From assembly GCF_015319355.1 (NCBI RefSeq), contig NZ_JADILU010000003.1, forward strand, positions 580,315 to 644,314: 64,000 nucleotides of DNA, read 5' to 3'. The notes beneath the pieces are model-generated. The model had not been told where the DNA came from and did not search any database. It saw nothing but the letters and a program-made list of their open reading frames with translations. Of the stretch, positions 43,842-53,385 are shown in pieces. Positions within the stretch are counted from its first letter, which is position 1. Every line of letters begins with the position of its first letter. Source of the stretch: Psychroserpens luteus. Lineage in GTDB: Bacteria; Bacteroidota; Bacteroidia; Flavobacteriales; Flavobacteriaceae. A program made the position numbers and the translations under genes.

Positions 43842-46295
43842 ATGGCTAAGTCTAAATTTTTAAAGCTTGACAGTTTGTCATTTCAGGATTTTGATGAAAA
43901 TTCAGAATTAATTCCGTTAATGACTCCTGAAGACGAAGAAGAAATAAATAACGAAGTGTTACCAGAAACCTTACCAATTTTATCATTGCGTAATACGGTT
44001 TTGTTTCCTGGTGTCGTCATCCCAATTACTGCAGGACGTGATAAATCTATAAAACTCATTAACGATGCAAACAAAGGTAGCAAAGTTATTGGTGTGGTAT
44101 CTCAAAAGGATGAATCTGTAGAAGATCCAGGAGCTAAAGACATTTTCAAAACAGGAACAGTAGCGCGAATTTTAAAAGTGCTAAAAATGCCAGATGGTAA
44201 TACAACAGTAATCATCCAAGGTAAAAAGCGTTTTGAAATCCAAGAAGTCGTGGCAGAAGATCCATACATGACTGCGACGATTAAAGATGTACAAGAAGCT
44301 AAACCTGCGGTTGACAATAAAGAATTTTCTGCAATTATAGATTCTATAAAAGATTTATCACTTCAAATAATAAAGGATAGTCCAAATATTCCGTCAGAAG
44401 CTTCTTTTGCAATTAAGAATATTGAGAGCAATTCATTTTTAGTGAATTTTGTGTCTTCTAATATGAACCTTTCTGTAAAAGAAAAGCAACAATTATTAGA
44501 AATCAATGATCTAAAGGAACGTGCATTAGCAACGTTAACATATATGAATGTTGAAGTTCAAAAATTAGAACTTAAAAACGATATTCAATCTAAGGTTCAA
44601 AGTGACATGAACCAACAACAACGTGAGTATTTCTTACACCAGCAAATGAAAACTATCCAAGAAGAATTGGGTGGTGGTGTATCTTCTGGAGAAGAAATTG
44701 AAGAGATGCGTACACGCTCTAAAAAGAAAAAATGGAATGATGATGTCGCTGAACATTTTGAAAAAGAATTGGCAAAAATGCGACGTATGAATCCGCAAGT
44801 GGCAGAATATTCTATCCAACGTAACTACTTGGATTTATTTTTAGATTTACCATGGAACGAGTTTTCAAAAGACAAGTTTGATTTAAAACGCGCTATGAAA
44901 ATTCTAGATCGCGACCATTATGGTTTAGACGATGTAAAGAAACGTATCATAGAATATCTAGCAGTTTTAAAATTGCGTAATGATATGAAATCTCCAATAT
45001 TATGTTTGTATGGACCTCCAGGTGTTGGTAAAACCTCATTAGGAAAGTCTGTTGCAGAAGCTTTAGGAAGAGAATATGTACGTATGTCTCTTGGTGGTTT
45101 ACGTGATGAAGCAGAAATTCGTGGTCATCGTAAAACCTATATAGGAGCAATGCCAGGAAGAATCATCCAGAGTTTGAAAAAAGCAGGAACATCTAATCCA
45201 GTATTTGTATTGGATGAAATAGATAAGTTATCTAATTCTCATCAAGGTGATCCATCATCAGCATTATTAGAGGTTTTAGATCCTGAGCAAAATAGTGAGT
45301 TTCATGATAACTTCTTAGAAATGGGTTATGACTTATCTAAAGTGATGTTTATTGCGACTACTAATAGTTTAAATACGATTCAGCCAGCATTACTTGATCG
45401 TATGGAAATTATTAATGTTACTGGTTATACCATTGAAGAAAAAGTTGAGATTGGTAAGCGACATTTACTTCCGAAGCAATTAAGAGAGCATGGATTAACA
45501 GACAAGCATTTAAAAATAGCTAAACCACAATTAGAAAAGATTGTTGAAGGTTATACTAGAGAATCTGGAGTTCGTGGTTTAGAGAAACAAATTGCAAAAA
45601 TGGTACGTCATGCAGCCAAAAATATTGCAATGGAAGAAGATTACAATATTAAAGTCACCAATGAAGATGTTATAGATGTTTTAGGAGCTCCAAGATTAGA
45701 GCGTGATAAATATGAGAATAACGATGTTGCAGGTGTTGTTACAGGATTAGCATGGACTAGAGTAGGAGGCGATATTTTATTTATAGAATCTATCTTATCT
45801 AAAGGAAAAGGTACCTTAACAATTACCGGTAACTTAGGTAAAGTAATGAAAGAATCTGCTACCATAGCGATGGAATATATCAAAGCCAATGCAGAAGAAT
45901 TTGGAATTGATCCAGAGATTTTTGGAAAATATAACGTGCATATACATGTACCTGAGGGAGCTACTCCAAAAGATGGACCAAGTGCAGGTGTGACTATGTT
46001 AACTTCTTTAGTATCTTTGTTTACACAACGTAAGATCAAAAAAAGTCTAGCAATGACTGGAGAGATTACACTAAGAGGTAAAGTATTACCTGTTGGTGGT
46101 ATAAAAGAAAAGATACTAGCAGCTAAACGTGCAAGAATTAAAGAGATTTTACTTTGTGAAGATAACAAGCGAGATATTGATGAAATTAAACCAGAATATT
46201 TAAAAGGGTTGACGTTTCATTATGTAAAAGACATGAGTGATGTCTTGAAGCTCGCGTTAACTAATCAAAAAGTAAAGAATGCTAAAAAACTTTAA
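43842..46295 (+). CDS. lon: ATP-dependent protease Lon
   Basis: 817 residues. Substrate-binding N-domain (about 45-240, [19 protein letters not shown]), AAA+ module with Walker [10 protein letters not shown] (391-399) and Walker B VFVLDEID, and the C-terminal protease domain with catalytic S714 ([10 protein letters not shown]) and K755 (VGGIKEK). All parts are intact. It degrades misfolded and regulatory proteins in the cytosol. Its end overlaps the start of the LysM gene by 17 bp, and porQ and cmk follow, so an lon - LysM - porQ - cmk unit is likely. Confidence 0.96.
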   Translation: MAKSKFLKLDSLSFQDFDENSELIPLMTPEDEEEINNEVLPETLPILSLRNTVLFPGVVIPITAGRDKSIKLINDANKGSKVIGVVSQKDESVEDPGAKDIFKTGTVARILKVLKMPDGNTTVIIQGKKRFEIQEVVAEDPYMTATIKDVQEAKPAVDNKEFSAIIDSIKDLSLQIIKDSPNIPSEASFAIKNIESNSFLVNFVSSNMNLSVKEKQQLLEINDLKERALATLTYMNVEVQKLELKNDIQSKVQSDMNQQQREYFLHQQMKTIQEELGGGVSSGEEIEEMRTRSKKKKWNDDVAEHFEKELAKMRRMNPQVAEYSIQRNYLDLFLDLPWNEFSKDKFDLKRAMKILDRDHYGLDDVKKRIIEYLAVLKLRNDMKSPILCLYGPPGVGKTSLGKSVAEALGREYVRMSLGGLRDEAEIRGHRKTYIGAMPGRIIQSLKKAGTSNPVFVLDEIDKLSNSHQGDPSSALLEVLDPEQNSEFHDNFLEMGYDLSKVMFIATTNSLNTIQPALLDRMEIINVTGYTIEEKVEIGKRHLLPKQLREHGLTDKHLKIAKPQLEKIVEGYTRESGVRGLEKQIAKMVRHAAKNIAMEEDYNIKVTNEDVIDVLGAPRLERDKYENNDVAGVVTGLAWTRVGGDILFIESILSKGKGTLTITGNLGKVMKESATIAMEYIKANAEEFGIDPEIFGKYNVHIHVPEGATPKDGPSAGVTMLTSLVSLFTQRKIKKSLAMTGEITLRGKVLPVGGIKEKILAAKRARIKEILLCEDNKRDIDEIKPEYLKGLTFHYVKDMSDVLKLALTNQKVKNAKKL

Positions 46296-47169
46296 ATTAA
46301 TAATTTCAGTTATTTTGGTAACAGCTTCAAGTTTTGGAGCTGTTGCCCAAACTGAAACTTATAAAGATGTTATTTTAGACGGTAAACCAGCAAAACTTAA
46401 TGTAATAACTGGTGAAGTAACTAATAGTGATGGTACGATAATTAAATCATTGGCAGCAAGAAAAATTAAAGATTCTGTTAAAGCGAGTAATACCATTATT
46501 AAAAAAAATCCTATTACTTTTGAATCAAAATTGGATAGCATTAAAACCGCTCAGGAAGTAAAATTAACTCAAACTAATGCTTCTAACACAGTTAAAAGTA
46601 CTCCCGAAAATGTAATTTATACTAATGAATCTAATACATTAGTTAACTATTACAAAAATAATAAAGTCATAGTTTCTTCAGATTCAGATAAAGTTATGAC
46701 CACACAAACTGTATTTATTACAACTAATTCCTCAAATATAGATACAATAGAAGCTAAAGGAGCCACCAATATATCTGAAAACGAACTTCTCAAAATTAAA
46801 GAAAAAGCAGCATCAGTGGTTTATGAGGTTTCGAAACCTGCTACTAATGATGATAATACTACAAATTTCCATACAGTTCTTAAAGGAGAAACGTTATATA
46901 TCTTATCACAAAGGTATCATACATCTTTAGGTATACTCAAAAAGGCTAATAATTTAGAAACTACACTTATTAGGGTTGGACAAATTTTAAGAATTAAAAA
47001 CTTTGAAACATATAGTTATGGACCAATTTCAAATGATTGGACAGTTTCAAAAGGTGATACTTTATACAATATTGCCAACCGAAATAACACAACTGTAGCT
47101 TCTTTAAAGTCGCTCAATGGCTTAACAAGTAATCTTATAAAAATTGGACAAAAGCTTCAATTAAAATAG
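46279..47169 (+). CDS. Exported LysM-repeat protein
   Basis: 296 residues. Signal peptide ends at AVAQ (about 24). A low-complexity middle region rich in Ser/Thr/Asn/Lys (about 60-200) is followed by two LysM domains: about 203-248 ([20 protein letters not shown]) and about 252-296 ([19 protein letters not shown]). LysM binds N-acetylglucosamine-containing glycans such as peptidoglycan. No catalytic domain. It overlaps lon by 17 bp and precedes porQ by 73 bp. It may anchor envelope or secretion components to the cell wall, which is inferred from the neighbours. Confidence 0.85.
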   Translation: MLKNFKLIISVILVTASSFGAVAQTETYKDVILDGKPAKLNVITGEVTNSDGTIIKSLAARKIKDSVKASNTIIKKNPITFESKLDSIKTAQEVKLTQTNASNTVKSTPENVIYTNESNTLVNYYKNNKVIVSSDSDKVMTTQTVFITTNSSNIDTIEAKGATNISENELLKIKEKAASVVYEVSKPATNDDNTTNFHTVLKGETLYILSQRYHTSLGILKKANNLETTLIRVGQILRIKNFETYSYGPISNDWTVSKGDTLYNIANRNNTTVASLKSLNGLTSNLIKIGQKLQLK

Positions 47170-47242
47170 AAAATATTCTTTTTAAAAAATAAAACAGACA
47201 TACATTCGTTTTAAGATAGATTTATTTACTTTGCAAACTTAT

Positions 47243-48262
47243 ATGCTAAAGAGAATTACTACAATTTTTTGTCTGTTATTAACAACTTCAATCTATGCGC
47301 AAGTAGGAGGAGAGTCTACATATCAATTTCTCAATTTGATGTCATCACCTAGACAAGCAGCTCTTGGTGGTAAAACGATTACCAATTATGATAACGATGT
47401 TACAGGAGGTTTGTTTAATCCTGCGTCTATAAATCCTGAAATGGATAACCAATTAGCCCTCAACTATTCTAGCTATTTAGGCGGAATAAGTTATGGGACA
47501 GGAGCATATGCTTACACTTGGGATAGACATGTACAAACATTACATATTGGAATGACATACATCAACTATGGTAGTTTTGACGGTTATGACCTTAATGGTG
47601 TTTCTACAGGAACGTTCACAGGTAATGAAGCAGCTTTATCTGCTGGTTATGCGTATCAAATCCCGTTTAGTGATTTTTATATTGGAGCAAATTTAAAATT
47701 AATCACATCAAAACTAGAACAATATAATTCCATTGGTGTTGCTACAGATCTTGGAGCAATGTACATCAATGAGCGTTTAGATTTTCATATGGCATTAGTC
47801 GTTAGAAATCTTGGAACTCAAATTACAACTTACGCAGGATTAAATGAGAAACTACCTTTAGAAGTCTCATTAGGATTATCACAAACTTTAGAAAATATGC
47901 CTTTACGTTGGCATTTAACGTTTGAGAACTTACAAGCTTGGCCAATTGGGTTTTCTAATCCTGCAAGAGCAACAACAGATTTAGATGGAAACCAAACCCA
48001 AGAAAAAGTAGGATTCTTTAATGAAGTATTGAGACATACTATTATAGGAGCAGAATTGTTTCCTGAGCGAGGTTTGAATATTAGATTAGGTTATAACTTT
48101 AGAAGAGCAGAAGAATTACGTATTGTAGATCAACGAAATTTTTCAGGATTATCGTTTGGTGTTGGTATTAAATTGAATAAAATGAGATTTAATTTTGCTC
48201 ATGCACGATATACAGGAGCTGGTAATGCTAATTTCTTCGGAATACAAATTGACTTGAGATAA
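47243..48262 (+). CDS. porQ: Type IX secretion system protein PorQ
   Basis: 339 residues from ATG 47243 (a TTG at 47231 is in frame, but the signal peptide MLKRITTIFCLLLTTSIYAQ begins at the ATG). The family opening VGGESTYQFLNLMSSPRQAALGG and later YGSFDGYDLNG fit PorQ, a beta-barrel protein of the FadL/PorV type needed for T9SS with PorU, PorV and PorZ. The last strands (LSFGVGIKLNKMRFNFAHARYTGAG) complete a barrel. Stop and the cmk ATG overlap by one base. Confidence 0.88.
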   Translation: MLKRITTIFCLLLTTSIYAQVGGESTYQFLNLMSSPRQAALGGKTITNYDNDVTGGLFNPASINPEMDNQLALNYSSYLGGISYGTGAYAYTWDRHVQTLHIGMTYINYGSFDGYDLNGVSTGTFTGNEAALSAGYAYQIPFSDFYIGANLKLITSKLEQYNSIGVATDLGAMYINERLDFHMALVVRNLGTQITTYAGLNEKLPLEVSLGLSQTLENMPLRWHLTFENLQAWPIGFSNPARATTDLDGNQTQEKVGFFNEVLRHTIIGAELFPERGLNIRLGYNFRRAEELRIVDQRNFSGLSFGVGIKLNKMRFNFAHARYTGAGNANFFGIQIDLR

Positions 48263-48957
48263 TGCAAAAAATAACAATAGCTATAGACGGATTTTCATCC
48301 ACAGGAAAAAGTACAGTTGCCAAACAACTCGCTAAATCCTTGGGTTATGTGTACGTAGATTCTGGAGCCATGTATCGCGCAGTAACTTTATTTGCCATGC
48401 AAAATGGTTTTATAGAAACCGGTTGTTTTGATAAAGATGGTCTTATTTCTCAACTAGATCACATAAAGATTAGTTTTAAGTTTAATAAAGACTTGGGTTT
48501 TGCTGAGGTTTATCTCAATGAAAAAAATGTAGAGAAAGACATCAGATCCTTAGAAGTTTCCAACTTTGTAAGTCCTGTTGCAACTATATCTGAAGTGAGA
48601 GAACAGTTAGTGAAACAGCAACAAAATTTCGGAAAAGATAAAGGTGTTGTCATGGATGGTCGTGATATTGGTACTGTGGTTTTTCCAGATGCAGAATTAA
48701 AGTTATTTATGACCGCTTCCGCAGAAAAAAGAGCAAAACGTCGCTATGACGAATTGATTGAAAGAGGAGATGATGTGAGTTATGATGATGTTTTGAAAAA
48801 TGTACAAACCCGAGATCATATAGATTCTACACGAGAAGATTCTCCATTAACAATGGCAGAAGATGCTATTAAGGTTGATAATTCTAGTATGAATTTGAAA
48901 GAACAATTTGAGTTTGTTTTGAAACTTTCCGAAGACAAAATAAAATCCATATCATAA
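48262..48957 (+). CDS. cmk: Cytidylate kinase
   Basis: 231 residues. Phosphorylates CMP and dCMP with ATP. P-loop GFSSTGKST (10-18), YVDSGAMYRAVTLFA (substrate loop), VVMDGRDIGTVVFPDA, and the LID arginines in SAEKRAKRRYDE. Standard length. Its ATG overlaps the porQ stop by one base, a tight coupling between nucleotide metabolism and secretion genes that probably reflects only operon history. A bidirectional terminator follows. Confidence 0.95.
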   Translation: MQKITIAIDGFSSTGKSTVAKQLAKSLGYVYVDSGAMYRAVTLFAMQNGFIETGCFDKDGLISQLDHIKISFKFNKDLGFAEVYLNEKNVEKDIRSLEVSNFVSPVATISEVREQLVKQQQNFGKDKGVVMDGRDIGTVVFPDAELKLFMTASAEKRAKRRYDELIERGDDVSYDDVLKNVQTRDHIDSTREDSPLTMAEDAIKVDNSSMNLKEQFEFVLKLSEDKIKSIS

Positions 48958-48984
48958 AAAAAAGCGACACTAGGTCGCTTTTTT
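48957..48984. terminator. Bidirectional terminator between cmk and the LysM gene
   Basis: About 48959-48968 pairs with 48974-48983 around ACTAG, with A and T runs on the two sides. It ends cmk and the convergent small LysM gene. Confidence 0.85.
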
Positions 48985-49006
48985 GTTATCTTAAATTATG
49001 TCAAAC

Positions 49007-49384
49007 TTATAAGTTTGGGATAATTAATTCTTGATCTGGATGAATCACATCTGGATTCTTTAAGATATCAGAGTTTGCTGCAAAAATAGTTTGGTATTTT
49101 GAAGCATTTCCATAATACTGCTTTGCTATCTTTCCTAAAGTCTCACCGCTTTTTACAGTATGTCTTGCGTATACAGAAGTATCTGCTACTTTAATATCTG
49201 CCATAATATCTGCTGGGTTTTCTCCACCTGCAACTTTAATGCTATCCCAAAGTAAATCTTTATCGTATTGTGTTTTTGCTGTTCCAGTTACTTTCAATAC
49301 ACCGTTTTCTTCTTTTACATCACCATTCTCGATGTTTAATGTTTGTCCTAAGTCTAATACGCTTTGGTATTTTGCTCTAACCAT
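49007..49384 (-). CDS. Small cytosolic BON/LysM protein (YgaU/Kbp-like)
   Basis: 125 residues, no signal peptide. The N-terminal half (about 10-65) resembles a BON-like domain (TLNIENGDVKEENGVLKVTGTA); the C-terminal half is a LysM domain (HTVKSGETLGKIAKQYYGNAS). The arrangement matches E. coli YgaU/Kbp, a cytosolic potassium-binding protein. ATG start at 49384. It is convergent with cmk and divergent from rpsA. Role in osmotic adaptation is inferred from the E. coli relative. Confidence 0.8.
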   Translation of the reverse strand: MVRAKYQSVLDLGQTLNIENGDVKEENGVLKVTGTAKTQYDKDLLWDSIKVAGGENPADIMADIKVADTSVYARHTVKSGETLGKIAKQYYGNASKYQTIFAANSDILKNPDVIHPDQELIIPNL

Positions 49385-49523
49385 AATAATATTTGTTTTT
49401 TAATTAAGTGTTAATACTAATGTAAAGATACCAAATTATGTGCCAAAAATTAAAACTGTCAATACTGATTTTTTAACATTTTTAAATTCTGAAATTCAAT
49501 AGGTTAGACAATTGCGCAATTAT

Positions 49524-49554
49524 TTTGTTTTATAGTAAATAATGTGTATTTTTG
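49524..49554 (+). promoter_or_regulatory. Flavobacterial promoter of rpsA
   Basis: TTTG (49524-49527), 19 bp, TATTTTTG (49547-49554): a full consensus promoter. Transcription should start near 49561, leaving a 5' leader of about 113 nt before the rpsA ATG. Confidence 0.85.
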
Positions 49555-49613
49555 CACTCCTTTTTGGCGAACTAAAGAAAGACAAAAGGAATAAACAAAA
49601 ACAAAAATAACGC

Positions 49614-49653
49614 TTCTGTGTGTTATCGCTTGATTCTTTCAAAGCATACAGAA
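49614..49653 (+). promoter_or_regulatory. Structured element in the rpsA leader
   Basis: 49614-49621 pairs with 49646-49653 (8 bp, one G-U). An inner stem 28-33 with 38-45 (49628-49633 with 49638-49645) has a bulged A and a 4-nt loop; a 6-nt bulge (49622-49627) separates the stems. It ends 20 nt before the ATG. S1 of E. coli autoregulates through its leader, so this is a candidate binding site; not proven. Confidence 0.5.
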
Positions 49654-49673
49654 TACAAATTTTAATTCAGCAA

Positions 49674-51518
49674 ATGTCTGAAAAAGAAACAACAAAAGCA
49701 GAGGTAGAAACTACTGAAGCAGCAGCAACAGAAACTACAACTGTTGAAACTCCAAAAGAGGAGAAAGTAAATCCAGAACAATTTTTAGCAGATTTTAATT
49801 GGCACAATTACGAAGAAGGAATTGATCCTGTCGATGAAAAGCAATTAGAAGAGTTTGAAAAATTAGTATCAGAGAATTTCGTTGACACATTAGATGACGA
49901 AGTTGTAGAAGGTACTGTTATTCATTTATCAGATCGTGATGCTATTATTGATATCAATGCAAAATCTGAAGGTGTAATTTCTCTTAATGAGTTTCGTTAC
50001 AACCCAAATTTAAAAGTTGGTGACAAAGTAGAAGTATTAATTGATGTGCGTGAAGATGCAACTGGTCAATTAATATTATCACACAGAAAAGCTCGTGTTA
50101 TCAAAGCATGGGATCGTGTAAATAATGCACATGACACTGGTGAAATCGTAAATGGTTTTGTAAAATGCAGAACTAAAGGTGGTATGATCGTTGACGTATT
50201 TGGTATTGAAGCATTCTTACCAGGTTCTCAAATTGATGTGAAGCCTATTAGAGATTACGATCAGTATGTAAATAAAACAATGGAATTTAAAGTTGTGAAA
50301 ATCAACCACGAATTCAAAAACATTGTAGTATCTCATAAAGCGCTTATTGAAGCTGATATTGAGGAACAGAAAAAAGAAATCATTAGTCAATTAGAAAAAG
50401 GTCAAGTATTAGAAGGTATCGTTAAGAATATTACGTCTTACGGTGTGTTTATTGATCTTGGTGGAGTTGATGGATTAGTTCATATCACAGATTTATCTTG
50501 GTCTAGAATTAATCATCCAAATGAAATTGTAGAATTAGACCAAAAATTAAACGTGGTAATCTTAGACTTTGATGAAGATAAGTCTAGAATCCAATTAGGT
50601 CTTAAGCAGTTAAGCAAGCATCCTTGGGAAGCTTTAGGTGAAGATGTAAAAATTGGAGATAAAGTTAAAGGTAAGGTTGTAGTTATTGCAGATTACGGTG
50701 CATTCGTAGAAGTAGAAGAAGGTGTAGAAGGTTTAGTTCACGTAAGTGAAATGTCTTGGTCAACACATTTACGTTCTGCAAATGATTTTGTAAAAGTTGG
50801 AGATGAAATAGATGCAGTAATCTTAACTTTAGATAGAGAAGATCGTAAAATGTCTCTTGGTATTAAGCAATTAACGCCAGATCCATGGACAGATATTACA
50901 ACTAAGTATCCTGTAGGTTCTAAACATTCAGGTATCGTACGTAACTTTACAAACTTTGGTGTTTTTGTAGAATTAGAAGAAGGAATTGATGGGTTAATTT
51001 ATATCTCAGATTTATCTTGGACTAAGAAAATCAAACATCCAAGTGAGTTTACTAACGTAGGTGATACACTTGATGTTGTAGTATTAGAATTAGATGTTGA
51101 AGGACGTAAATTATCTTTAGGTCACAAACAAACAACAGATAATCCATGGGATAAGTATGAAACTGAATTCGTTTTAGGATCAACTCATACTGCTGAAATT
51201 GGAGAAATCGTTGATAAAGGAGCAACTATTGACTTTAACGAAGACATCGTGGCATTTGTACCACAACGTCATTTAGAAAAAGAAGATGGAACTAAGCTTA
51301 AGAAAGGTGAATCTGCAGAGTTTAAAATTATTGAATTCAATAAAGAATTTAAACGTGTAGTCGCTTCTCATACTGCTATCTTCAAAGAAGAAGAAATGGC
51401 AAATGTAAAAGCAGCTGTTAAGAAGCAAGAAGCTCAAGCAGCAGAAGCAAAACCAACTTTAGGTGATGCTAACGAAGCTTTACAAGCGCTTAAAGATAAA
51501 TTAGACGGGAAGAAATAA
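49674..51518 (+). CDS. rpsA: 30S ribosomal protein S1
   Basis: 614 residues from the ATG at 49674; a GTG at 49620 is in frame but lies inside the leader hairpin and is rejected. N-terminal Thr/Glu-rich tail (1-35), then six S1 OB-fold repeats. They begin near GTVIHLSDRDAIIDI, NGFVKCRTKGGMIV, EGIVKNITSYGVFIDL, KGKVVVIADYGAFVEV, SGIVRNFTNFGVFVEL and TAEIGEIVDKGATIDF. Ala/Glu-rich tail at the end. It brings mRNA to the 30S subunit; it may matter especially in Bacteroidota, where Shine-Dalgarno use is weak. Own promoter and terminator. Confidence 0.95.
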   Translation: MSEKETTKAEVETTEAAATETTTVETPKEEKVNPEQFLADFNWHNYEEGIDPVDEKQLEEFEKLVSENFVDTLDDEVVEGTVIHLSDRDAIIDINAKSEGVISLNEFRYNPNLKVGDKVEVLIDVREDATGQLILSHRKARVIKAWDRVNNAHDTGEIVNGFVKCRTKGGMIVDVFGIEAFLPGSQIDVKPIRDYDQYVNKTMEFKVVKINHEFKNIVVSHKALIEADIEEQKKEIISQLEKGQVLEGIVKNITSYGVFIDLGGVDGLVHITDLSWSRINHPNEIVELDQKLNVVILDFDEDKSRIQLGLKQLSKHPWEALGEDVKIGDKVKGKVVVIADYGAFVEVEEGVEGLVHVSEMSWSTHLRSANDFVKVGDEIDAVILTLDREDRKMSLGIKQLTPDPWTDITTKYPVGSKHSGIVRNFTNFGVFVELEEGIDGLIYISDLSWTKKIKHPSEFTNVGDTLDVVVLELDVEGRKLSLGHKQTTDNPWDKYETEFVLGSTHTAEIGEIVDKGATIDFNEDIVAFVPQRHLEKEDGTKLKKGESAEFKIIEFNKEFKRVVASHTAIFKEEEMANVKAAVKKQEAQAAEAKPTLGDANEALQALKDKLDGKK

Positions 51519-51541
51519 TTCCTAAATAATTTTCAATACTG

Positions 51542-51576
51542 AAAAGAGCCTATCATTTATGATAGGCTCTTTTTTA
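51542..51576 (+). terminator. Terminator of rpsA
   Basis: 51542-51556 pairs with 51559-51573 (15 bp) followed by T residues. Confidence 0.9.
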
Positions 51577-51798
51577 TTTTAGTCAAGTGAAGAATTTAAG
51601 AATTATTACATAGAAGTACTTAAAGTTTTACGCAGAGATTCACAGATGATTTTTTAACTTTTATTTAAATTTAATAGAAATAGTAAGACTTGTCTTTCTG
51701 TGAATTTTTCCGTTTCTCTTTGTTTCTCTATATAACAACTATTAAGAGCAAGAGTAATACAACTCCACAACAAACACCTTCACAAGTTTAAAAAACCA
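51577..51798. other. Intergenic region between rpsA and pyrR
   Basis: AT-rich and without a reading frame. It contains a 9-bp inverted repeat, ATTCACAGA (51638-51646) with TCTGTGAAT (51697-51705), separated by 50 bp and flanked by purine/pyrimidine-rich tracts. It may be the remnant of a small extragenic repeat. Nothing else seen before the pyrR promoter. Confidence 0.4.
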
Positions 51799-51829
51799 TT
51801 GCAAACCCTATTTTTTTACCTTAACTTTG
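51799..51829 (+). promoter_or_regulatory. Flavobacterial promoter of pyrR
   Basis: TTG (51799-51801), 20 bp, TAACTTTG (51822-51829): full consensus. Transcription would start near 51836, about 19 nt before the pyrR ATG. Confidence 0.8.
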
Positions 51830-51854
51830 TTCACCAAATACGTTTGGAAACCAC

Positions 51855-52394
51855 ATGAGTCAAAAAGTATTACTTAATGCTAAAGCCATAAACATCATTC
51901 TTCATCGATTGGCTTGTCAACTTATTGAAAATCACAATGACTTTTCTAACACTGTTCTCATAGGATTACAGCCTAGAGGAAAATTTCTTGCTAATCGTTT
52001 AGCTGAAATGTTAACTACCGAATATAAAATCAAAAACATAAAATTAGGTCATTTAGACATTACCTTTTATAGAGATGATTTTAGAAGAGGAGAGAAGATT
52101 CTAGAAGCCAATACAACTGACATAGATTTTATTGTTGAAGACAAAAACATAGTGTTTATTGATGATGTATTATATACAGGACGTAGCATTAGAGCTGCTT
52201 TAACTGCAATTCAATCATTTGGGCGACCTAATGAAATTGAATTACTCACATTAATTGACAGACGATTTAGCAGACATTTACCGATACAACCAAATTATAG
52301 AGGTCGTCAAGTAGATGCCATCAACGAAGAAAAAGTAAAAGTAAACTGGGTTGAGAACGAAGGTGAGGATGCGGTTTATTTGGTGAATAGTTAA
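51855..52394 (+). CDS. pyrR: PyrR-type uracil phosphoribosyltransferase / pyr regulator
   Basis: 179 residues, the size of PyrR. PRPP-binding loop VFIDDVLYTGRSIRAAL (100-116), the LIGLQPRGKFLANRL block and LGHLDITFYRDDF are typical. In Bacillus, PyrR binds pyr mRNA and causes attenuation when UMP is high, and also has uracil phosphoribosyltransferase activity. Here it precedes pyrB by 57 bp. The promoter lies too close to the start for an attenuator leader in front of pyrR, so regulation, if any, would act elsewhere. Confidence 0.88.
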   Translation: MSQKVLLNAKAINIILHRLACQLIENHNDFSNTVLIGLQPRGKFLANRLAEMLTTEYKIKNIKLGHLDITFYRDDFRRGEKILEANTTDIDFIVEDKNIVFIDDVLYTGRSIRAALTAIQSFGRPNEIELLTLIDRRFSRHLPIQPNYRGRQVDAINEEKVKVNWVENEGEDAVYLVNS

Positions 52395-52451
52395 AATGAA
52401 TAATCAAGTATTGCAGCACAACTTAAAACTGCAAACTGAATACTAAAAACA

Positions 52452-53381
52452 ATGAGCGAACTAAGTGTCAATCACTTATTAGGAATTAAATATCTTAACA
52501 AAAAGGATATTCAATTAATTTTTGAAACTGCAGATCATTTCAAAGAAGTGATCAATAGACCAATTAAAAAAGTGCCTTCGCTTAGAGATATTACCATTGC
52601 TAACTTATTTTTTGAAAATTCAACACGTACAAAATTATCTTTTGAACTTGCTGAAAAACGTTTATCTGCAGATGTGATTAATTTTTCTGCATCTCAATCT
52701 TCAGTAAAAAAAGGAGAAACATTAATTGATACCGTAAATAACATTCTATCTATGAAAGTAGATATGGTAGTCATGCGTCATCCCAATCCTGGAGCTGGTG
52801 TATTTTTGTCAAAACATGTTAATGCAAGTATTATAAATGCAGGAGATGGAGCACATGAGCATCCTACGCAAGCTTTATTAGATAGTTATTCAATACGAGA
52901 ACGTCTTGGAGATGTGAAAGGAAAAAATGTAGTTATAGTAGGCGATATTTTACATAGTAGAGTCGCATTATCAAATATTTACGCATTGCAATTACAAGGT
53001 GCAAATGTGATGGTTTGTGGACCAAAAACCTTGCTTCCGAAGTATATAAAAGAATTAGGAGTAAAAGTTGAAACCAATTTACGAAAAGCCTTAAATTGGT
53101 GTGACGTCGCAAATATGTTGCGCGTACAAAATGAAAGAATGGATATTAGTTATTTCCCTTCAACTAGAGAATATACACAACAATACGGAGTTAATAAAGC
53201 GCTTTTAAACTCATTAGATAAAGAAATCATCATTATGCATCCTGGACCAATTAATCGTGGTGTGGAGATAACAAGTGATGTTGCAGATTCTGATCAAGCC
53301 ATTATTTTGGACCAAGTTCAAAATGGTGTAGCAGTAAGAATGGCAGTTATTTATTTATTAGCATCCAAAATAAAACATTAA
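52452..53381 (+). CDS. pyrB: Aspartate carbamoyltransferase catalytic subunit
   Basis: 309 residues. Second step of pyrimidine synthesis: carbamoyl phosphate plus aspartate to carbamoyl aspartate. Carbamoyl phosphate loop FFENSTRTKLSFE (S57, T58, R59, T60), VVMRHPNPGAG, GDGAHEHPTQALLD and HPGPINRGVEI are all intact. No pyrI regulatory gene follows, so it is of the trimer-only type. Follows pyrR; a 110-residue conserved gene starts 4 bp downstream. Confidence 0.95.
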   Translation: MSELSVNHLLGIKYLNKKDIQLIFETADHFKEVINRPIKKVPSLRDITIANLFFENSTRTKLSFELAEKRLSADVINFSASQSSVKKGETLIDTVNNILSMKVDMVVMRHPNPGAGVFLSKHVNASIINAGDGAHEHPTQALLDSYSIRERLGDVKGKNVVIVGDILHSRVALSNIYALQLQGANVMVCGPKTLLPKYIKELGVKVETNLRKALNWCDVANMLRVQNERMDISYFPSTREYTQQYGVNKALLNSLDKEIIIMHPGPINRGVEITSDVADSDQAIILDQVQNGVAVRMAVIYLLASKIKH

Positions 53382-53385
53382 TATT

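Noticed and set aside
45641-46168. 175-residue antisense frame in lon
   Set aside because: It mirrors the conserved Lon protease domain and has no supporting start region or family.
49620-49673. N-terminal extension of S1 from GTG 49620
   Set aside because: It lies in the folded leader; the family N-terminus starts at MSEKE (49674).
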